NCBI GenBank assembly: GCA_024280885.1
Contig: JAJRPF010000045.1
Span: forward strand, 248,001 to 312,000
Direction: 5' to 3'
Length of the DNA stretch: 64,000 nt
Origin: Planctomycetota bacterium
Lineage (GTDB): Bacteria > Planctomycetota > JAJSAM01 > JAJVHW01
Within the stretch, counting starts at the first letter, position 1, and each line of letters opens with the position of its first letter. Positions 43,139 through 52,282 of this stretch are shown here, piece after piece. The notes under the pieces were generated by a model. That model did not search any database. It saw nothing but the letters and a program-made list of their open reading frames with translations, and was not told the origin of the DNA. The position numbers were made by a program, and so were the translations under genes.

Positions 43139-43987
43139 TTAGAGGACCGTTGAGGCGCCGTCGCCTGCCTGTGCGTCCTTCTTCTTCAGCCCGCTCTTCG
43201 TGCGCGCCGAGGCGTGGTTCTTGAAGACCTTGTCGACCACGACGGTCGAGATGTACTCGCCGTTGCGGTAGATCGTGAACTCCCAGCCCAACTTGACCTT
43301 GTCGGCAGAGCCGACAGAGAGGATGCAGATGTCGTTCGCGTTGTCAACAGCCTGGACGACGGCGTCAAGCGGCGTCATCATCGGACCGCCGGAGAGCGCG
43401 CCGAACTCCTTGTTGTACATCGCGATCGTCGTGCCCTGCGCGTCCACCTTCTTCGTGAGCTCGCCATTGGCGATCTCAGCGGCGGAGAGCGCGGCGGACG
43501 TGTCCTTGGCCTCCTGCTGCGAGCGGCCCAGCGACTCGGTCAAGGTCGTATTCTGATCCTTGAGCGACCGCTTTTCGCCCTCGACGCGAGCAACCTCTGT
43601 GCGGAGGTTCTCGACGATCGTCTGGAGCTCGGAGTTCTTCGTCTGGAGGTCCGCCTGGGTTCCGGCGAGGGTCTTCAGCGACTCTTCGAGCTTCTGGTTG
43701 TGGGCACTGAGGGCTTCGTTGGAGTTCTGCAACACCAACAGCTTTCCTTCAGCACCGGCCTTGGCGACTTCGGCCGCGTTGGCTGCGGACTTGGCTGTCT
43801 CACCAGCCGCCGCGCGCGCATCGCGCTGCGCCGTGATGTCGTCCAACTCCTGCACGTGCTTGGCAGCGGCGCTGTTGTGCCGGGCCTTCCAGCTCTCTGT
43901 GGCGTTCAGGAACGTGCCTGCCGCCGCCAGAAAGACGACCGCGAGGATCAAGTTGACGACCACCATGATCTTGGCAAAGAGACTCAT
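43139..43987 (-). CDS. Membrane-anchored coiled-coil protein, paralogue of the BRCT protein
   Basis: A 282-residue protein with an N-terminal transmembrane helix (about 6-26), a long coiled coil (about 40-205; EESLKTLAGTQADLQTKNSE) and a small C-terminal beta domain (ICILSVGSADKVKLGWEFTI, YRNGEYISTVVVDKVF) similar in pattern to the beta domain of the BRCT protein at 17953. It lacks a BRCT domain. The ATG at 43987 has GGGAGG at 10 nt. Location next to mreB suggests a role in envelope or cell-shape organisation, but this is inference from position only. Confidence 0.75.
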   Translation of the reverse strand: MSLFAKIMVVVNLILAVVFLAAAGTFLNATESWKARHNSAAAKHVQELDDITAQRDARAAAGETAKSAANAAEVAKAGAEGKLLVLQNSNEALSAHNQKLEESLKTLAGTQADLQTKNSELQTIVENLRTEVARVEGEKRSLKDQNTTLTESLGRSQQEAKDTSAALSAAEIANGELTKKVDAQGTTIAMYNKEFGALSGGPMMTPLDAVVQAVDNANDICILSVGSADKVKLGWEFTIYRNGEYISTVVVDKVFKNHASARTKSGLKKKDAQAGDGASTVL

Positions 43988-44228
43988 CGGTTACCGGCCT
44001 CCCACAGCGCGTTCTATGCCCAGGCGAACGCGCCCTTCCTACTTCGTGCCCAATGCGGACGATACAGCGCTGACAGTTCAGCGCGGATATACAAGCGGCT
44101 GTTGCAGAGAGTCTGACAGCGACTTCCACCGCGCCGCGGATGCTAGGTCTGTCTCGGCACACGGGTCAAGAGTTATTCCCCTCGCGGCGACAAGCCTTCG
44201 AAACGGGGATCCTCCGCTCCTCCCGACT

Positions 44229-45971
44229 CTACCCGGACGCGCCGGAAGAGAGTTGTTCTTCGGCGGACTCTTTACGCCCACTTCGAGGCTCCGGGAGCGA
44301 CGGGTCGGCGAGCCTGAAGCGGCCGCGGAAGATGCCCCAGACGAGCCCGAGGCAGCCGAGGAGCCATGCCGCCCACTCGCCCCAGATCCGGAATGGCGTC
44401 GCCCGCCCCCCGAGCGGCACGCGCGCTACGAGCACACCGGCGACATCGGTTCGACGTCCGTCTTTCGAAACGAGAGCAGCGCCGGGGACGCCGTCGGCGC
44501 CGATCACGACCGAATGTCCGTTGTTGCTGCTCATCACGACCGGCACGCCGAGTTCCGCGGCGCGGAAGCACGCCATCGCGAGCGTCTGGTCCATCGCGGC
44601 GGTGCCCTCGAACCACCCGTAGTTACTGGCGTTCAGGAGGAATTCGGCGCCGTCGTTCACCATCTCCCGTGCCAGCTCGGGGAAAATCGACTCGTAACAG
44701 ATGAGGACTCCCACGCGCGCCTCGCCGCCGTCGTAGCGCAGCGTGAGCACTTCCGGACCCGCTCCGCGCTCCACACCCGGTACAAAGCCGGCCTTCTCTA
44801 TCAGTGCTTTCTCGAGGGCCTCGCGGAACGGCAAAAATTCGATGCCCGGGATGTACTCTCCACCGGGAGCGAGGTGCCGCTTGTCCTGCGCGCCGAGCAC
44901 GGCGCCTTCGGGATCGATCAGGACGACGGAGTTCCACTTGCGTCCGAGGTCATCGAAGAGCATCACCCCGGCCAGCGTCGACGCGCCGCCGGACATGCGT
45001 GCGAGCGCCTTCCAGACCTCAGGCGTTCGCTGCGGATCGCGATGCGGGCGCGGACGCATCGGCGGCACCATGGTTTCGGGCCAAACAACGACGTCGACCG
45101 ACTCGTCGCCCGCGAGCGCCTCCGCGATCAGTCGCTGATGAACTGCCCACCAGTCGGGGATGTAGCTCGCGACGTACTCCTGCCAGTCGCCCCCGTCCGC
45201 AATCACCTGCTCCTTGAGCTTCTGCGGGATCGCGCCCTGCAGGAGCGCCAGCGAGGGCCCGCGCCCCGTCACCGGCGGAGCAGCGAGGCCAGCGTATGCG
45301 GCCAGTGCGCCCCAGAATACGGCCGCGGGCATCAGCGGACGCAGGACGTCACGCCGCCCCTCCAGGAGGCGCGCTGCCACTTCTGCCACGCCACCCGCGA
45401 GCAGGAGGATCGCCACCGTCGCACCGTGGACGCCGAGGAGCCCGGCGCCGCCCATCAGGATCGGGTTCTGCCAGCCCGCATACCCGACCAACAACCAGGG
45501 GAAGCCGGAGAGCGCGATCGTACGGAGCATGTCCACCAACAGATGCAGGAGCGCGGCGCCCACGATCCAGCCACCACGACTCTCGTGACGGAGCCAGAAG
45601 CGCGCCAGCATCCACGCGAAGAGCGCCTCGAACCCCGCGCACCAGGCCGCGGTGAAGATCCAGCCTCCCGAGACGAGGGGCGCGATCCACCCCAGCCCCG
45701 GCACGAAGAGCACCAATCCGGCCACGTACGCCTGGCGGCCAGCCTTCGCGCCACGGCGCAGGCGGAACGACGTGAAGAGCAATGCCCAACCGAGAGGCGC
45801 GGCCCAGAACTGGTCAAGTGGCGGAAACGACGCCCACCAGAGCGCGCCCGCGGCGAGGGGCGCCGGCCAGAACGACGCGAGGGCACGCCGTAGCAGACCG
45901 CCCGTGTCGGCCCCGGCGTCCGGCTCTTCGCTGGTTGGCTCTGCGCTGGGTGGCTCGGACGTCGTGTTCAT
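44229..45971 (-). CDS. lnt: Apolipoprotein N-acyltransferase
   Basis: A 580-residue inner-membrane enzyme that adds the third acyl chain to lipoproteins. The N-terminal half has about seven transmembrane helices; the C-terminal periplasmic nitrilase domain has the Glu-Lys-Cys triad E299 (VVWPET), K364 (QDKRHLAPGGEYIP) and C425 (GVLICYESIFPELA). An acidic Ser/Glu/Pro-rich 25-residue leader precedes it. It begins 31 bp after moeA on the same strand. Several lipoproteins with proper lipoboxes in this window are candidate substrates. Confidence 0.95.
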   Translation of the reverse strand: MNTTSEPPSAEPTSEEPDAGADTGGLLRRALASFWPAPLAAGALWWASFPPLDQFWAAPLGWALLFTSFRLRRGAKAGRQAYVAGLVLFVPGLGWIAPLVSGGWIFTAAWCAGFEALFAWMLARFWLRHESRGGWIVGAALLHLLVDMLRTIALSGFPWLLVGYAGWQNPILMGGAGLLGVHGATVAILLLAGGVAEVAARLLEGRRDVLRPLMPAAVFWGALAAYAGLAAPPVTGRGPSLALLQGAIPQKLKEQVIADGGDWQEYVASYIPDWWAVHQRLIAEALAGDESVDVVVWPETMVPPMRPRPHRDPQRTPEVWKALARMSGGASTLAGVMLFDDLGRKWNSVVLIDPEGAVLGAQDKRHLAPGGEYIPGIEFLPFREALEKALIEKAGFVPGVERGAGPEVLTLRYDGGEARVGVLICYESIFPELAREMVNDGAEFLLNASNYGWFEGTAAMDQTLAMACFRAAELGVPVVMSSNNGHSVVIGADGVPGAALVSKDGRRTDVAGVLVARVPLGGRATPFRIWGEWAAWLLGCLGLVWGIFRGRFRLADPSLPEPRSGRKESAEEQLSSGASG

Positions 45972-46002
45972 CGCCGTCCCCCGTGCACGTCCTGCTCCCC
46001 AC

Positions 46003-47256
46003 TCACGAAGAGGCTCGCTGCGAGAGCGGGACGATCACGATCTCCTGCCCGACCTCGGGAGCCTCGGCACCCTCGGGCACGATTGCCAGCGCATCGGCTC
46101 CCGCATAGCCGAAGATATCCCCCGACCCGCGATAGCGGAGCGTGCGGACACCGACGCGTCCGTCGTCGAGAACCTCCGTCCGCACCGGCTCGTAGCGACG
46201 GCGCCATGTCCCGGCCTGGAGATCGTCGAGCAGGACAGCGCTTCGCGGTCCTGGCGGCATGACCGGCAGCCCGAGCAGGCGCCGGATCGCGGGACGCGCG
46301 AAGAGCGTGGCGGTGACCAGCGATGAGACCGGGTTCCCCGGCAGGCCGAAGACGAGGGTCCGACCGCGCACGCCGAACCAGAGCGGTTTCCCAGGTTGGA
46401 GACACACGCCGTGGAAGACGCAGTCGACGCCGGCCGCTTCGAGCGCCGCGGGCACGAGGTCGTAGTCCCCCACGCTGACCCCGCCCGTCAGCAGGCAGAT
46501 GTCGGCGCCCAGACCGAACTCCACAGCCGACTTGAGGGAGCCCTCGTCATCGCGCGCAACAACTGACCCATCGGCGGTCGCACCAAACTGAGTGAGTGCG
46601 GCGAGCAGCGAGATCGCGTTGCTATTGCGGATCTGCCCGGGCCCCGGCACGGCGTCGATCGCCACCAGTTCGTCGCCCGTGGCCACCACGCGCCCCAGCG
46701 GAGGCTGGTAGACGCAGACCGTACTCGCTCCGACCGAGGCGAGCCCACCGACCCGCGCTGGGTGGAGCACGTCACCAGCCGTCGCGACCGTCTCGCCGCG
46801 CGAAAGCTCGTGACCGCGCGGCACGATGAAGCTACCGCTCGCGAGCGTGGTGCCGATCGCGACGTGCCCATCCGACGCCTCGCAATCCTCCTGCATGACG
46901 ACGGTATCCGCCCCCTGCGGCACGGGCGCTCCGGTGAAGATCCGCGCGGCATTGCCCGGCTCCAGCGGGCCCGCAGGCTCCGTGCCCGCGGGAATCTCCA
47001 TCGTGATCGGCAGTACGCTGCCCTGGCAGCCCTCGGCAGCACGGACGGCGTAGCCGTCGACGCGACTGCGCGGAAAGTCGGGATAGTCCCGATCGGCCAC
47101 GATCGTCGTCGCGAGCACACGGCCCGTCGCCTCGGAGAGTGGCACGGTCTCCGTGCGCTGCTCCGGCACACGCTCAAGCACGAGCGCAAGGGCGTCGTCG
47201 ACACTCACGAGGTCGGGACGCGGGCCGCTCTGCTGCGGACGGGGAAGCGATGGCAT
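46003..47256 (-). CDS. moeA: Molybdopterin molybdenumtransferase MoeA
   Basis: A 417-residue enzyme inserting molybdate into molybdopterin-AMP. Motifs are RDYPDFPRSRVDGYAVRA, IFTGAPVPQGADTVVMQEDC, VVATGDELV, GQIRNSNAISL, LTGGVSVGDYDLV and GLPGNPVSSLVT. The ATG at 47256 yields the conserved N-terminus (LVSVDDALALVL). No other Moco gene is adjacent. It is divergent from ribH. Confidence 0.94.
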   Translation of the reverse strand: MPSLPRPQQSGPRPDLVSVDDALALVLERVPEQRTETVPLSEATGRVLATTIVADRDYPDFPRSRVDGYAVRAAEGCQGSVLPITMEIPAGTEPAGPLEPGNAARIFTGAPVPQGADTVVMQEDCEASDGHVAIGTTLASGSFIVPRGHELSRGETVATAGDVLHPARVGGLASVGASTVCVYQPPLGRVVATGDELVAIDAVPGPGQIRNSNAISLLAALTQFGATADGSVVARDDEGSLKSAVEFGLGADICLLTGGVSVGDYDLVPAALEAAGVDCVFHGVCLQPGKPLWFGVRGRTLVFGLPGNPVSSLVTATLFARPAIRRLLGLPVMPPGPRSAVLLDDLQAGTWRRRYEPVRTEVLDDGRVGVRTLRYRGSGDIFGYAGADALAIVPEGAEAPEVGQEIVIVPLSQRASS

Positions 47257-47571
47257 GGTCGTATCGTCCTGTGCGCGGTGCGGCGGGGATAGTCGATTCC
47301 GACCGCCGGGAAGTCGTCGGCAGTGCACACCCCGGACCCAGGCGCCCGGCCAGAATCCCCCGCGGCACCGGTGACGTTGCGGTAGCCGGTCGCCGTGCGA
47401 CGCGTCCACCGCGCCCGGGCGGACCGTCTGACGCGGCTGCCAGGCTCGGAGACTCTCCGGAGTCGAGTCGCCTGTCACCCACGACAGCCGACCCACCCGG
47501 ACACGTCCGGTTATCCACGGGGGTTTCTGGCCGCACCCCTAACTTCGGGGGCTTCCACTGGAGGTTTGGCC
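47257..47571. other. Divergent spacer moeA / ribH
   Basis: A 315-bp GC-rich spacer. No FMN (RFN) riboswitch consensus was found ahead of ribH and no open frame looks real. A CCCC/GGGG mini-hairpin lies at about 47536-47550, just before the ribH ribosome-binding site. Confidence 0.5.
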
Positions 47572-48153
47572 ATGAAGGAGTTCGAAGGGCGCCCGCTGGG
47601 CGCTGGTCGCCGTATCGGGCTCGCCGTCGCGCGATTCAACGAAGAGGTGACGGAGAAGCTCCTGCAAGGCGCCCTCGACGCGCTGCGCGGTGCGGGTGTC
47701 GCAGAGGATGACCTGATCGTCGTGCGCGTGCCCGGTGCATTCGAGTTGCCGCTCGTGTGCGAGGCCATGGCGAGTCGCGGCGGGCTCGACGCGATCATCG
47801 GGATCGGCGCCGTCATCCGGGGCGAGACCGGCCACTATGACTTCGTCTGCGAGGCCGCCGAGCAAGGGCTGGTCGCGGTCGGGCTTCAGCACCGGCTGCC
47901 CGTGATGTTCGGCGTCCTGACGTGCGAGAACAGCGAGCAGGCATTCGATCGGGCCGGAGGCTCGCGCGGGAACAAGGGCGCCGACGTCGCGCTCGACGCA
48001 CTGCGCATGGTGGATCTACTTCGACAGGTGCGGCCATCGCAGGCACGCGAGGGTGCGCTGACCTCGCGTTCGGCGGCTGCGCCTTCGACGACGACATCTC
48101 CGACAACGGCATCTCCGACCGCTGGGGCGCGCTCCGGGGGATTCGGCTCGTGA
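47572..48153 (+). CDS. ribH: 6,7-dimethyl-8-ribityllumazine synthase
   Basis: A 193-residue enzyme for the penultimate riboflavin step. Motifs are GLAVARFNEEVTEKLLQGAL, VPGAFELPLVCEAMA, GAVIRGETGHYDFVCEAAEQ, and GVLTCENSEQAFDRAG. The catalytic His is in the GHYDF segment. The C-terminal ~30 residues form a Ser/Thr/Ala-rich tail not typical of the family (usual length about 155). ATG at 47572 with GGAGG at 7 nt. Its stop overlaps the nusB start. Confidence 0.95.
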   Translation: MKEFEGRPLGAGRRIGLAVARFNEEVTEKLLQGALDALRGAGVAEDDLIVVRVPGAFELPLVCEAMASRGGLDAIIGIGAVIRGETGHYDFVCEAAEQGLVAVGLQHRLPVMFGVLTCENSEQAFDRAGGSRGNKGADVALDALRMVDLLRQVRPSQAREGALTSRSAAAPSTTTSPTTASPTAGARSGGFGS

Positions 48154-48560
48154 AGGCGCGGCGCAAGGCCCGCGAGATCGCGCTGACATTCCTCTACCAG
48201 TGGGACGTCCGCGGCGAGGAGATCCTCCCCGAGATGGACACGATCCTCATCCGTGATCGCCGCTCCACCGAGGTCGCCGACTACGTCAAGCTCCTGGTCA
48301 ATGGTGTAATCGCCGAGAACGCGGAGATCGACGAACGCATCTCCGCGGCGGCCGAGCACTGGAGCTTGCACCGCATGGCGCTGGTGGATCGCAATATCAT
48401 CCGCATGGCGATCTGGGAGATGGCCTGGCGCACCGACGACATCCCGGCCAAGGTCGCGATCAACGAGGCCATCGAGATGGCCAAGCGCTTCAGCACCGAA
48501 CAGAGCGGCGCCTTCGTGAACGGCGTACTCGACCGCGTGCGCCGCAACCTGAATCTCTGA
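48150..48560 (+). CDS. nusB: Transcription antitermination factor NusB
   Basis: A 136-residue all-helical RNA-binding protein that works with NusE at rRNA operons. It starts KARRKAREIALTFLYQWDVR and has VNGVIAENAEIDERIS, NIIRMAIWEMAW, KVAINEAIEMAKRFSTEQSG, FVNGVLD. GTG at 48150 overlaps the ribH stop (GTGA), the common ribH-nusB coupling. Confidence 0.94.
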   Translation: MKARRKAREIALTFLYQWDVRGEEILPEMDTILIRDRRSTEVADYVKLLVNGVIAENAEIDERISAAAEHWSLHRMALVDRNIIRMAIWEMAWRTDDIPAKVAINEAIEMAKRFSTEQSGAFVNGVLDRVRRNLNL

Positions 48561-48615
48561 TTCTCCGCGTTCTCTGAATCTCTCGTCCACGACGACTCAA
48601 GCCGGAGCCGCCTCG

Positions 48616-49536
48616 ATGGCCTTTCGCAAGCTGCGTGACTCACTCCGCCGGACCTCGGCGGCCCTCACCGGGCGTCTCAAGGCGCTCGTCAAAGGCCGCA
48701 AGATCGACGCCGAGCTGTGGGACGAGATCGAGGAGGTGCTCATCACGTCCGACGTCGGCGTCGAGGCCAGCACTGCGCTGCTCGACGGCGCGCGCGACGC
48801 GGCGAAGCACGGGAAGATCCTCTCGGGCGACGACGTGATCCCGTGGATGCGCGCGGAGATGACGCAGCGCCTGACGTCGCGCGAGACGGGCCTGCGTCTG
48901 CAAGACTCGGGTCCGACCGTCGTTCTCATCGCCGGGGTCAACGGCTCCGGGAAGACGACATCCATCGCCAAGCTCACGAAGTGGCTCCTGGATCAGGACA
49001 AGCGCGTGATGGTGGCGGCCTGCGACACATTCCGGGCCGCAGCCGTCGAGCAACTCACCATCTGGAGCGAGCGCCTCGGCGTCGAAATCGTGCGGCAGCC
49101 GCAGGGCTCCGACCCGGCCTCCGTTGCGTTCGACGCTGCCGAGTCCGCGGCGGCGAAGGGTGTGGACGTCCTGATCGTCGATACGGCGGGCCGGCTCCAC
49201 ACGCAGCGCAACCTGATGGAAGAGCTGACGAAGATCACGCGCGTGCTCGGGCGGAAGATCCCGGGCGCGCCGCACGAGACTCTGCTCGTCCTCGACGGCA
49301 CGGCCGGCCAGAACGGATTGGCGCAGACGCAGCGCTTCCGCGAGCACGCCGACGTGACGGGGCTCATCGTCTCGAAGCTCGACGGCACAGCGAAGGGCGG
49401 CGTCGTGCTCTCCATCAAGGATCAACTCGACGTGCCCGTGAAATTCGTTGGCACGGGCGAGAGCGCCGACGACTTCGCCCCCTTCGACGCGCGCGAGTTC
49501 GTCGCCGCGCTCTTCGGAGAAGATGCATCCGCCTGA
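48616..49536 (+). CDS. ftsY: Signal recognition particle receptor FtsY
   Basis: A 306-residue SRP GTPase with NG domains: P-loop GVNGSGKTTSIAKL, CDTFRAAAVEQL, DTAGRLHTQRNLMEEL, TKLD-equivalent VSKLDGTAKGG, and the closing GTGESADDFAPFDAREFVAA. The acidic A domain of E. coli FtsY is absent, as in many bacteria. ATG at 48616 with GGAG at 9 nt. It follows nusB by 55 bp. Confidence 0.96.
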   Translation: MAFRKLRDSLRRTSAALTGRLKALVKGRKIDAELWDEIEEVLITSDVGVEASTALLDGARDAAKHGKILSGDDVIPWMRAEMTQRLTSRETGLRLQDSGPTVVLIAGVNGSGKTTSIAKLTKWLLDQDKRVMVAACDTFRAAAVEQLTIWSERLGVEIVRQPQGSDPASVAFDAAESAAAKGVDVLIVDTAGRLHTQRNLMEELTKITRVLGRKIPGAPHETLLVLDGTAGQNGLAQTQRFREHADVTGLIVSKLDGTAKGGVVLSIKDQLDVPVKFVGTGESADDFAPFDAREFVAALFGEDASA

Positions 49537-49566
49537 TCGCGGCCGGTCGGGCGTCCAAGGGGGCGC

Positions 49567-52017
49567 ATGACGTCAGCCTCCGCCACTAGTTCGAACCCAC
49601 GTTCGCTCGGTTCGCGGAACTCCGCGCTCGGAGCCATTCCTGCGGGTCCGGCGATCCTGCTCGTGGCCGTCGCGTGGGTGTTCATTCCCGCCGATCAGCT
49701 CCCGACGTTCGACACCCTGAAGACGCTCGTGCTCCTCATCGGCGTCACCGTGCTCAGCGCAGCCGCCGCGATCCGCCGCACGTCAGCTCTGACGCGCGGC
49801 GTCGCCGTGCACGAGAATGCGACGCCGGACGGTGATCCGCTGCTCCTTGTTCCCTTCGGGTTGGTAGTGGTCGCGCTCATCGTCACGGGCAGCGCGGGAC
49901 CGCGGGGATCCCTGGAGGGACCGTTTCTCGCGCTGGGAGCGCTCGCCGCGACGCGCTTGCTGGCCTCGACGTCCGACGGACGGGCCGCGGTCGTCGCGCT
50001 GGCACGCGGAGCCTCCATTGCGGCTCTCGGGGCTGGAACCTATGCCATCGTCCAGCGCGCGGGTCTGGACCCCACGCCGTGGGGCGCGCGCAGTCAGGTG
50101 ACCTCGACGTTTGGCAACACTTCGTTTGCCGCCGAGTTCCAGGCCGCGGCGACTCCGTTTGCGCTGCTCCTCGCGTTCGGGGGCGGTCGGGGCCGTGGCG
50201 ACCGCATGCTGGGTGGAACGGCCGCAGCATTGGCGGCGATCCATCTCGTGTTGGCGCAGTCGCGGATCGACCTCGTCGCCGTTGTCGCGGCCGTCGCCAT
50301 CGCAGCGACCTACCTGCTGGCAGCGCGCGGACGTCGGAAGGCCGCGCTCGGGCTCGGCAGCACTCTTCTCGCCAGTGGCGGCGTCCTGGCGATGCTCTTC
50401 GCCCACGCGGCCGGCGGTGGGGAGATCCCGTTCATCGGACGCAGCGACACCGTCGCCATCCGCACGCACATCTGGTCCTCGTTCGCCGCGATGCTCACGG
50501 AGGTTCCGCTGTGGTTGCCGCAGGGCGCGCCGTTCGTCGATCTCTACCCGGCGTTTCGCGATGCCGCCGAGTTCAAGCTCTCGATCGCTCGCACAGTGAC
50601 CACGCCGCACAACGACCTGATGGGGCTGACACTCACGCTCGGGGTCGCCGGGGCGCTCACCGCACTCGCCTGTGCGCTGCTCCTCGTGCGCCGGTTGATC
50701 CGTGCCGCGCCCGGCAGTTCTGATGCCCCGTACGTTGCGGCGACGCTCGGCTGCATGACCGCGCTCTTCGTCTCCGCGCTCGCATCTTCACCGCTCACGC
50801 ACGGAGCGACGGCGCTCCTCGGAGCGCTCGCATGGGGAGCGGCGCTGGCCCTGCGCCCCACCACGCGCACAATCTGGGCACCTGAGCGAGTCTTCGTTGA
50901 TTGGGGACTTGCCATCGCGCTCGGCATCGCGATCATCCCGGCTCTCGGGATCGTCCGGGCCGACACATTCGTCGCCGACGCGCGTTCCGCCCTCGCGAAG
51001 GGCGAGTTGCAGCGCGCGCTGCTCGCTTACGAAGTCGCGGCGGCAGCGGATGCGCGGGCCCACGACGCGCGCCACGAACTCGGCACGCTCCTGCACAACG
51101 AACACGAATTCGAAGCGGCAGAGCAAGCGCTCCGTTCGGCCGCTCTGATCCGCCCGGGCAGTGCCCGCACGCAGGCCAACCTCGCCCGCACCCTCCTGGC
51201 TCAGGACCGCTCGGCCGAGGCGCGACAGATCCTCGAAGCGGGGCTCGCCGCCTGCTCGTGGCATCCCGAGTTGCTCACGACCCGCGCGCAATTCGCACTG
51301 AGCGAGGGTCGTGGCGCCGACGCCGTGACCGACTTCACGGCAGCTCGCGAGTACCTTGCGCACGAGCCACGGATCGACGCATTGATCGCCGAGGCACGCC
51401 TCCTGGCCGAGCCCGGCGGAGCGGGCCATGAGTTCGCGCTGGACGTCCTGAAGGATCTGTTGGAGCGCGATGACCGCGCGCAGGTCGCGCGCTCGGTGCC
51501 GAAGATGCTCCGTCGCGACCCGTCACTGCTACCGGCACTCGTCGCGACCGCTCGAAGGCTCGTGAGCGCGCAGCCCGAGCACGCGGCTGTACTCGTCGCG
51601 GCGGCGGCCGAGAGCCCCGTGGCGCGCGCTGACGTCGGTTTCCTCGAAGAGGCGGGCGCCGTGCTCACGCAGGCTGGCTGGACCGACGCGGGAAGCCGCT
51701 TCACGGGCCGCGCACTCGGGCTCCGCGCGCGTTCGGCCTATGACCGCGGCGAGAACGAACGGGCCGTGCGATTCGCGCAGAAGGCTGGACCCCGCGATCC
51801 GGACCCGGAGCACTACCTTGTCATGGCACGCGCTCTCGCCCGCCTTGATCAAGGCCACGCCGCCGTCGAGGCCGTCGGCTCCGCCGCTGCGACCGGCCGG
51901 GGGATCGACCCGCAGGCCGTTCGTGCCGATCCCGTACTCGGGGGCTTACTCCCGGACGACGCACTCGAGCTTATTTTGCGACGCGCGGCCAAGCTGCACG
52001 GAGATGGTCAAGAGTGA
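49567..52017 (+). CDS. O-antigen-ligase-like polytopic membrane protein with TPR domain
   Basis: An 816-residue protein. Residues ~25-465 hold about 11 hydrophobic helices with Wzy/WaaL-like features (GARSQVTSTFGNTSFAAEFQ; LAQSRIDLVAVVAA; a large periplasmic loop ending TPHNDLMGLTLTLGVAGA). Residues ~475-800 are TPR-like helical pairs (AKGELQRALLAYEVAAAADA; RTQANLARTLLAQDRSAEAR). Such Wzy_C plus TPR proteins transfer or polymerise glycans, or act in protein O-glycosylation; which is not decidable here. It starts 30 bp after ftsY, but two glycosyltransferases lie only 3-5 kb away. Confidence 0.78.
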   Translation: MTSASATSSNPRSLGSRNSALGAIPAGPAILLVAVAWVFIPADQLPTFDTLKTLVLLIGVTVLSAAAAIRRTSALTRGVAVHENATPDGDPLLLVPFGLVVVALIVTGSAGPRGSLEGPFLALGALAATRLLASTSDGRAAVVALARGASIAALGAGTYAIVQRAGLDPTPWGARSQVTSTFGNTSFAAEFQAAATPFALLLAFGGGRGRGDRMLGGTAAALAAIHLVLAQSRIDLVAVVAAVAIAATYLLAARGRRKAALGLGSTLLASGGVLAMLFAHAAGGGEIPFIGRSDTVAIRTHIWSSFAAMLTEVPLWLPQGAPFVDLYPAFRDAAEFKLSIARTVTTPHNDLMGLTLTLGVAGALTALACALLLVRRLIRAAPGSSDAPYVAATLGCMTALFVSALASSPLTHGATALLGALAWGAALALRPTTRTIWAPERVFVDWGLAIALGIAIIPALGIVRADTFVADARSALAKGELQRALLAYEVAAAADARAHDARHELGTLLHNEHEFEAAEQALRSAALIRPGSARTQANLARTLLAQDRSAEARQILEAGLAACSWHPELLTTRAQFALSEGRGADAVTDFTAAREYLAHEPRIDALIAEARLLAEPGGAGHEFALDVLKDLLERDDRAQVARSVPKMLRRDPSLLPALVATARRLVSAQPEHAAVLVAAAAESPVARADVGFLEEAGAVLTQAGWTDAGSRFTGRALGLRARSAYDRGENERAVRFAQKAGPRDPDPEHYLVMARALARLDQGHAAVEAVGSAAATGRGIDPQAVRADPVLGGLLPDDALELILRRAAKLHGDGQE

Positions 52018-52131
52018 GGCTCGCGCGGGAGAGCCTCATCGAGAAGCGAGTGGGGCTTTCACGGCGCCGCGCGCGTCCGCCGATACAATCAGGGATTGAC
52101 CACGCTCCGCGACTCCAAGGTTTCTCCGTCC

Positions 52132-52191
52132 CCAACGCACCACTCCCCAACGCACCACTCTGCAACGCACCATTCCACAACGCACCGTTCT
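52132..52191. repeat. 15-bp tandem repeat, four copies
   Basis: Units CCAACGCACCACTCC, CCAACGCACCACTCT, GCAACGCACCATTCC and ACAACGCACCGTTCT, in the spacer between the TPR protein and the next gene. Progressive divergence suggests an older expansion. Confidence 0.88.
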
Positions 52192-52282
52192 GCGCAGTTC
52201 TGGTCACAATCAGTGCTCGCGACATTCCACCTGACAGCCATTTGACACGCACCGCGTCGGTCGCAACCCCCACGAGAACAAC

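Noticed and set aside
47257-47571. FMN riboswitch before ribH
   Set aside because: The conserved RFN core sequences are not present.
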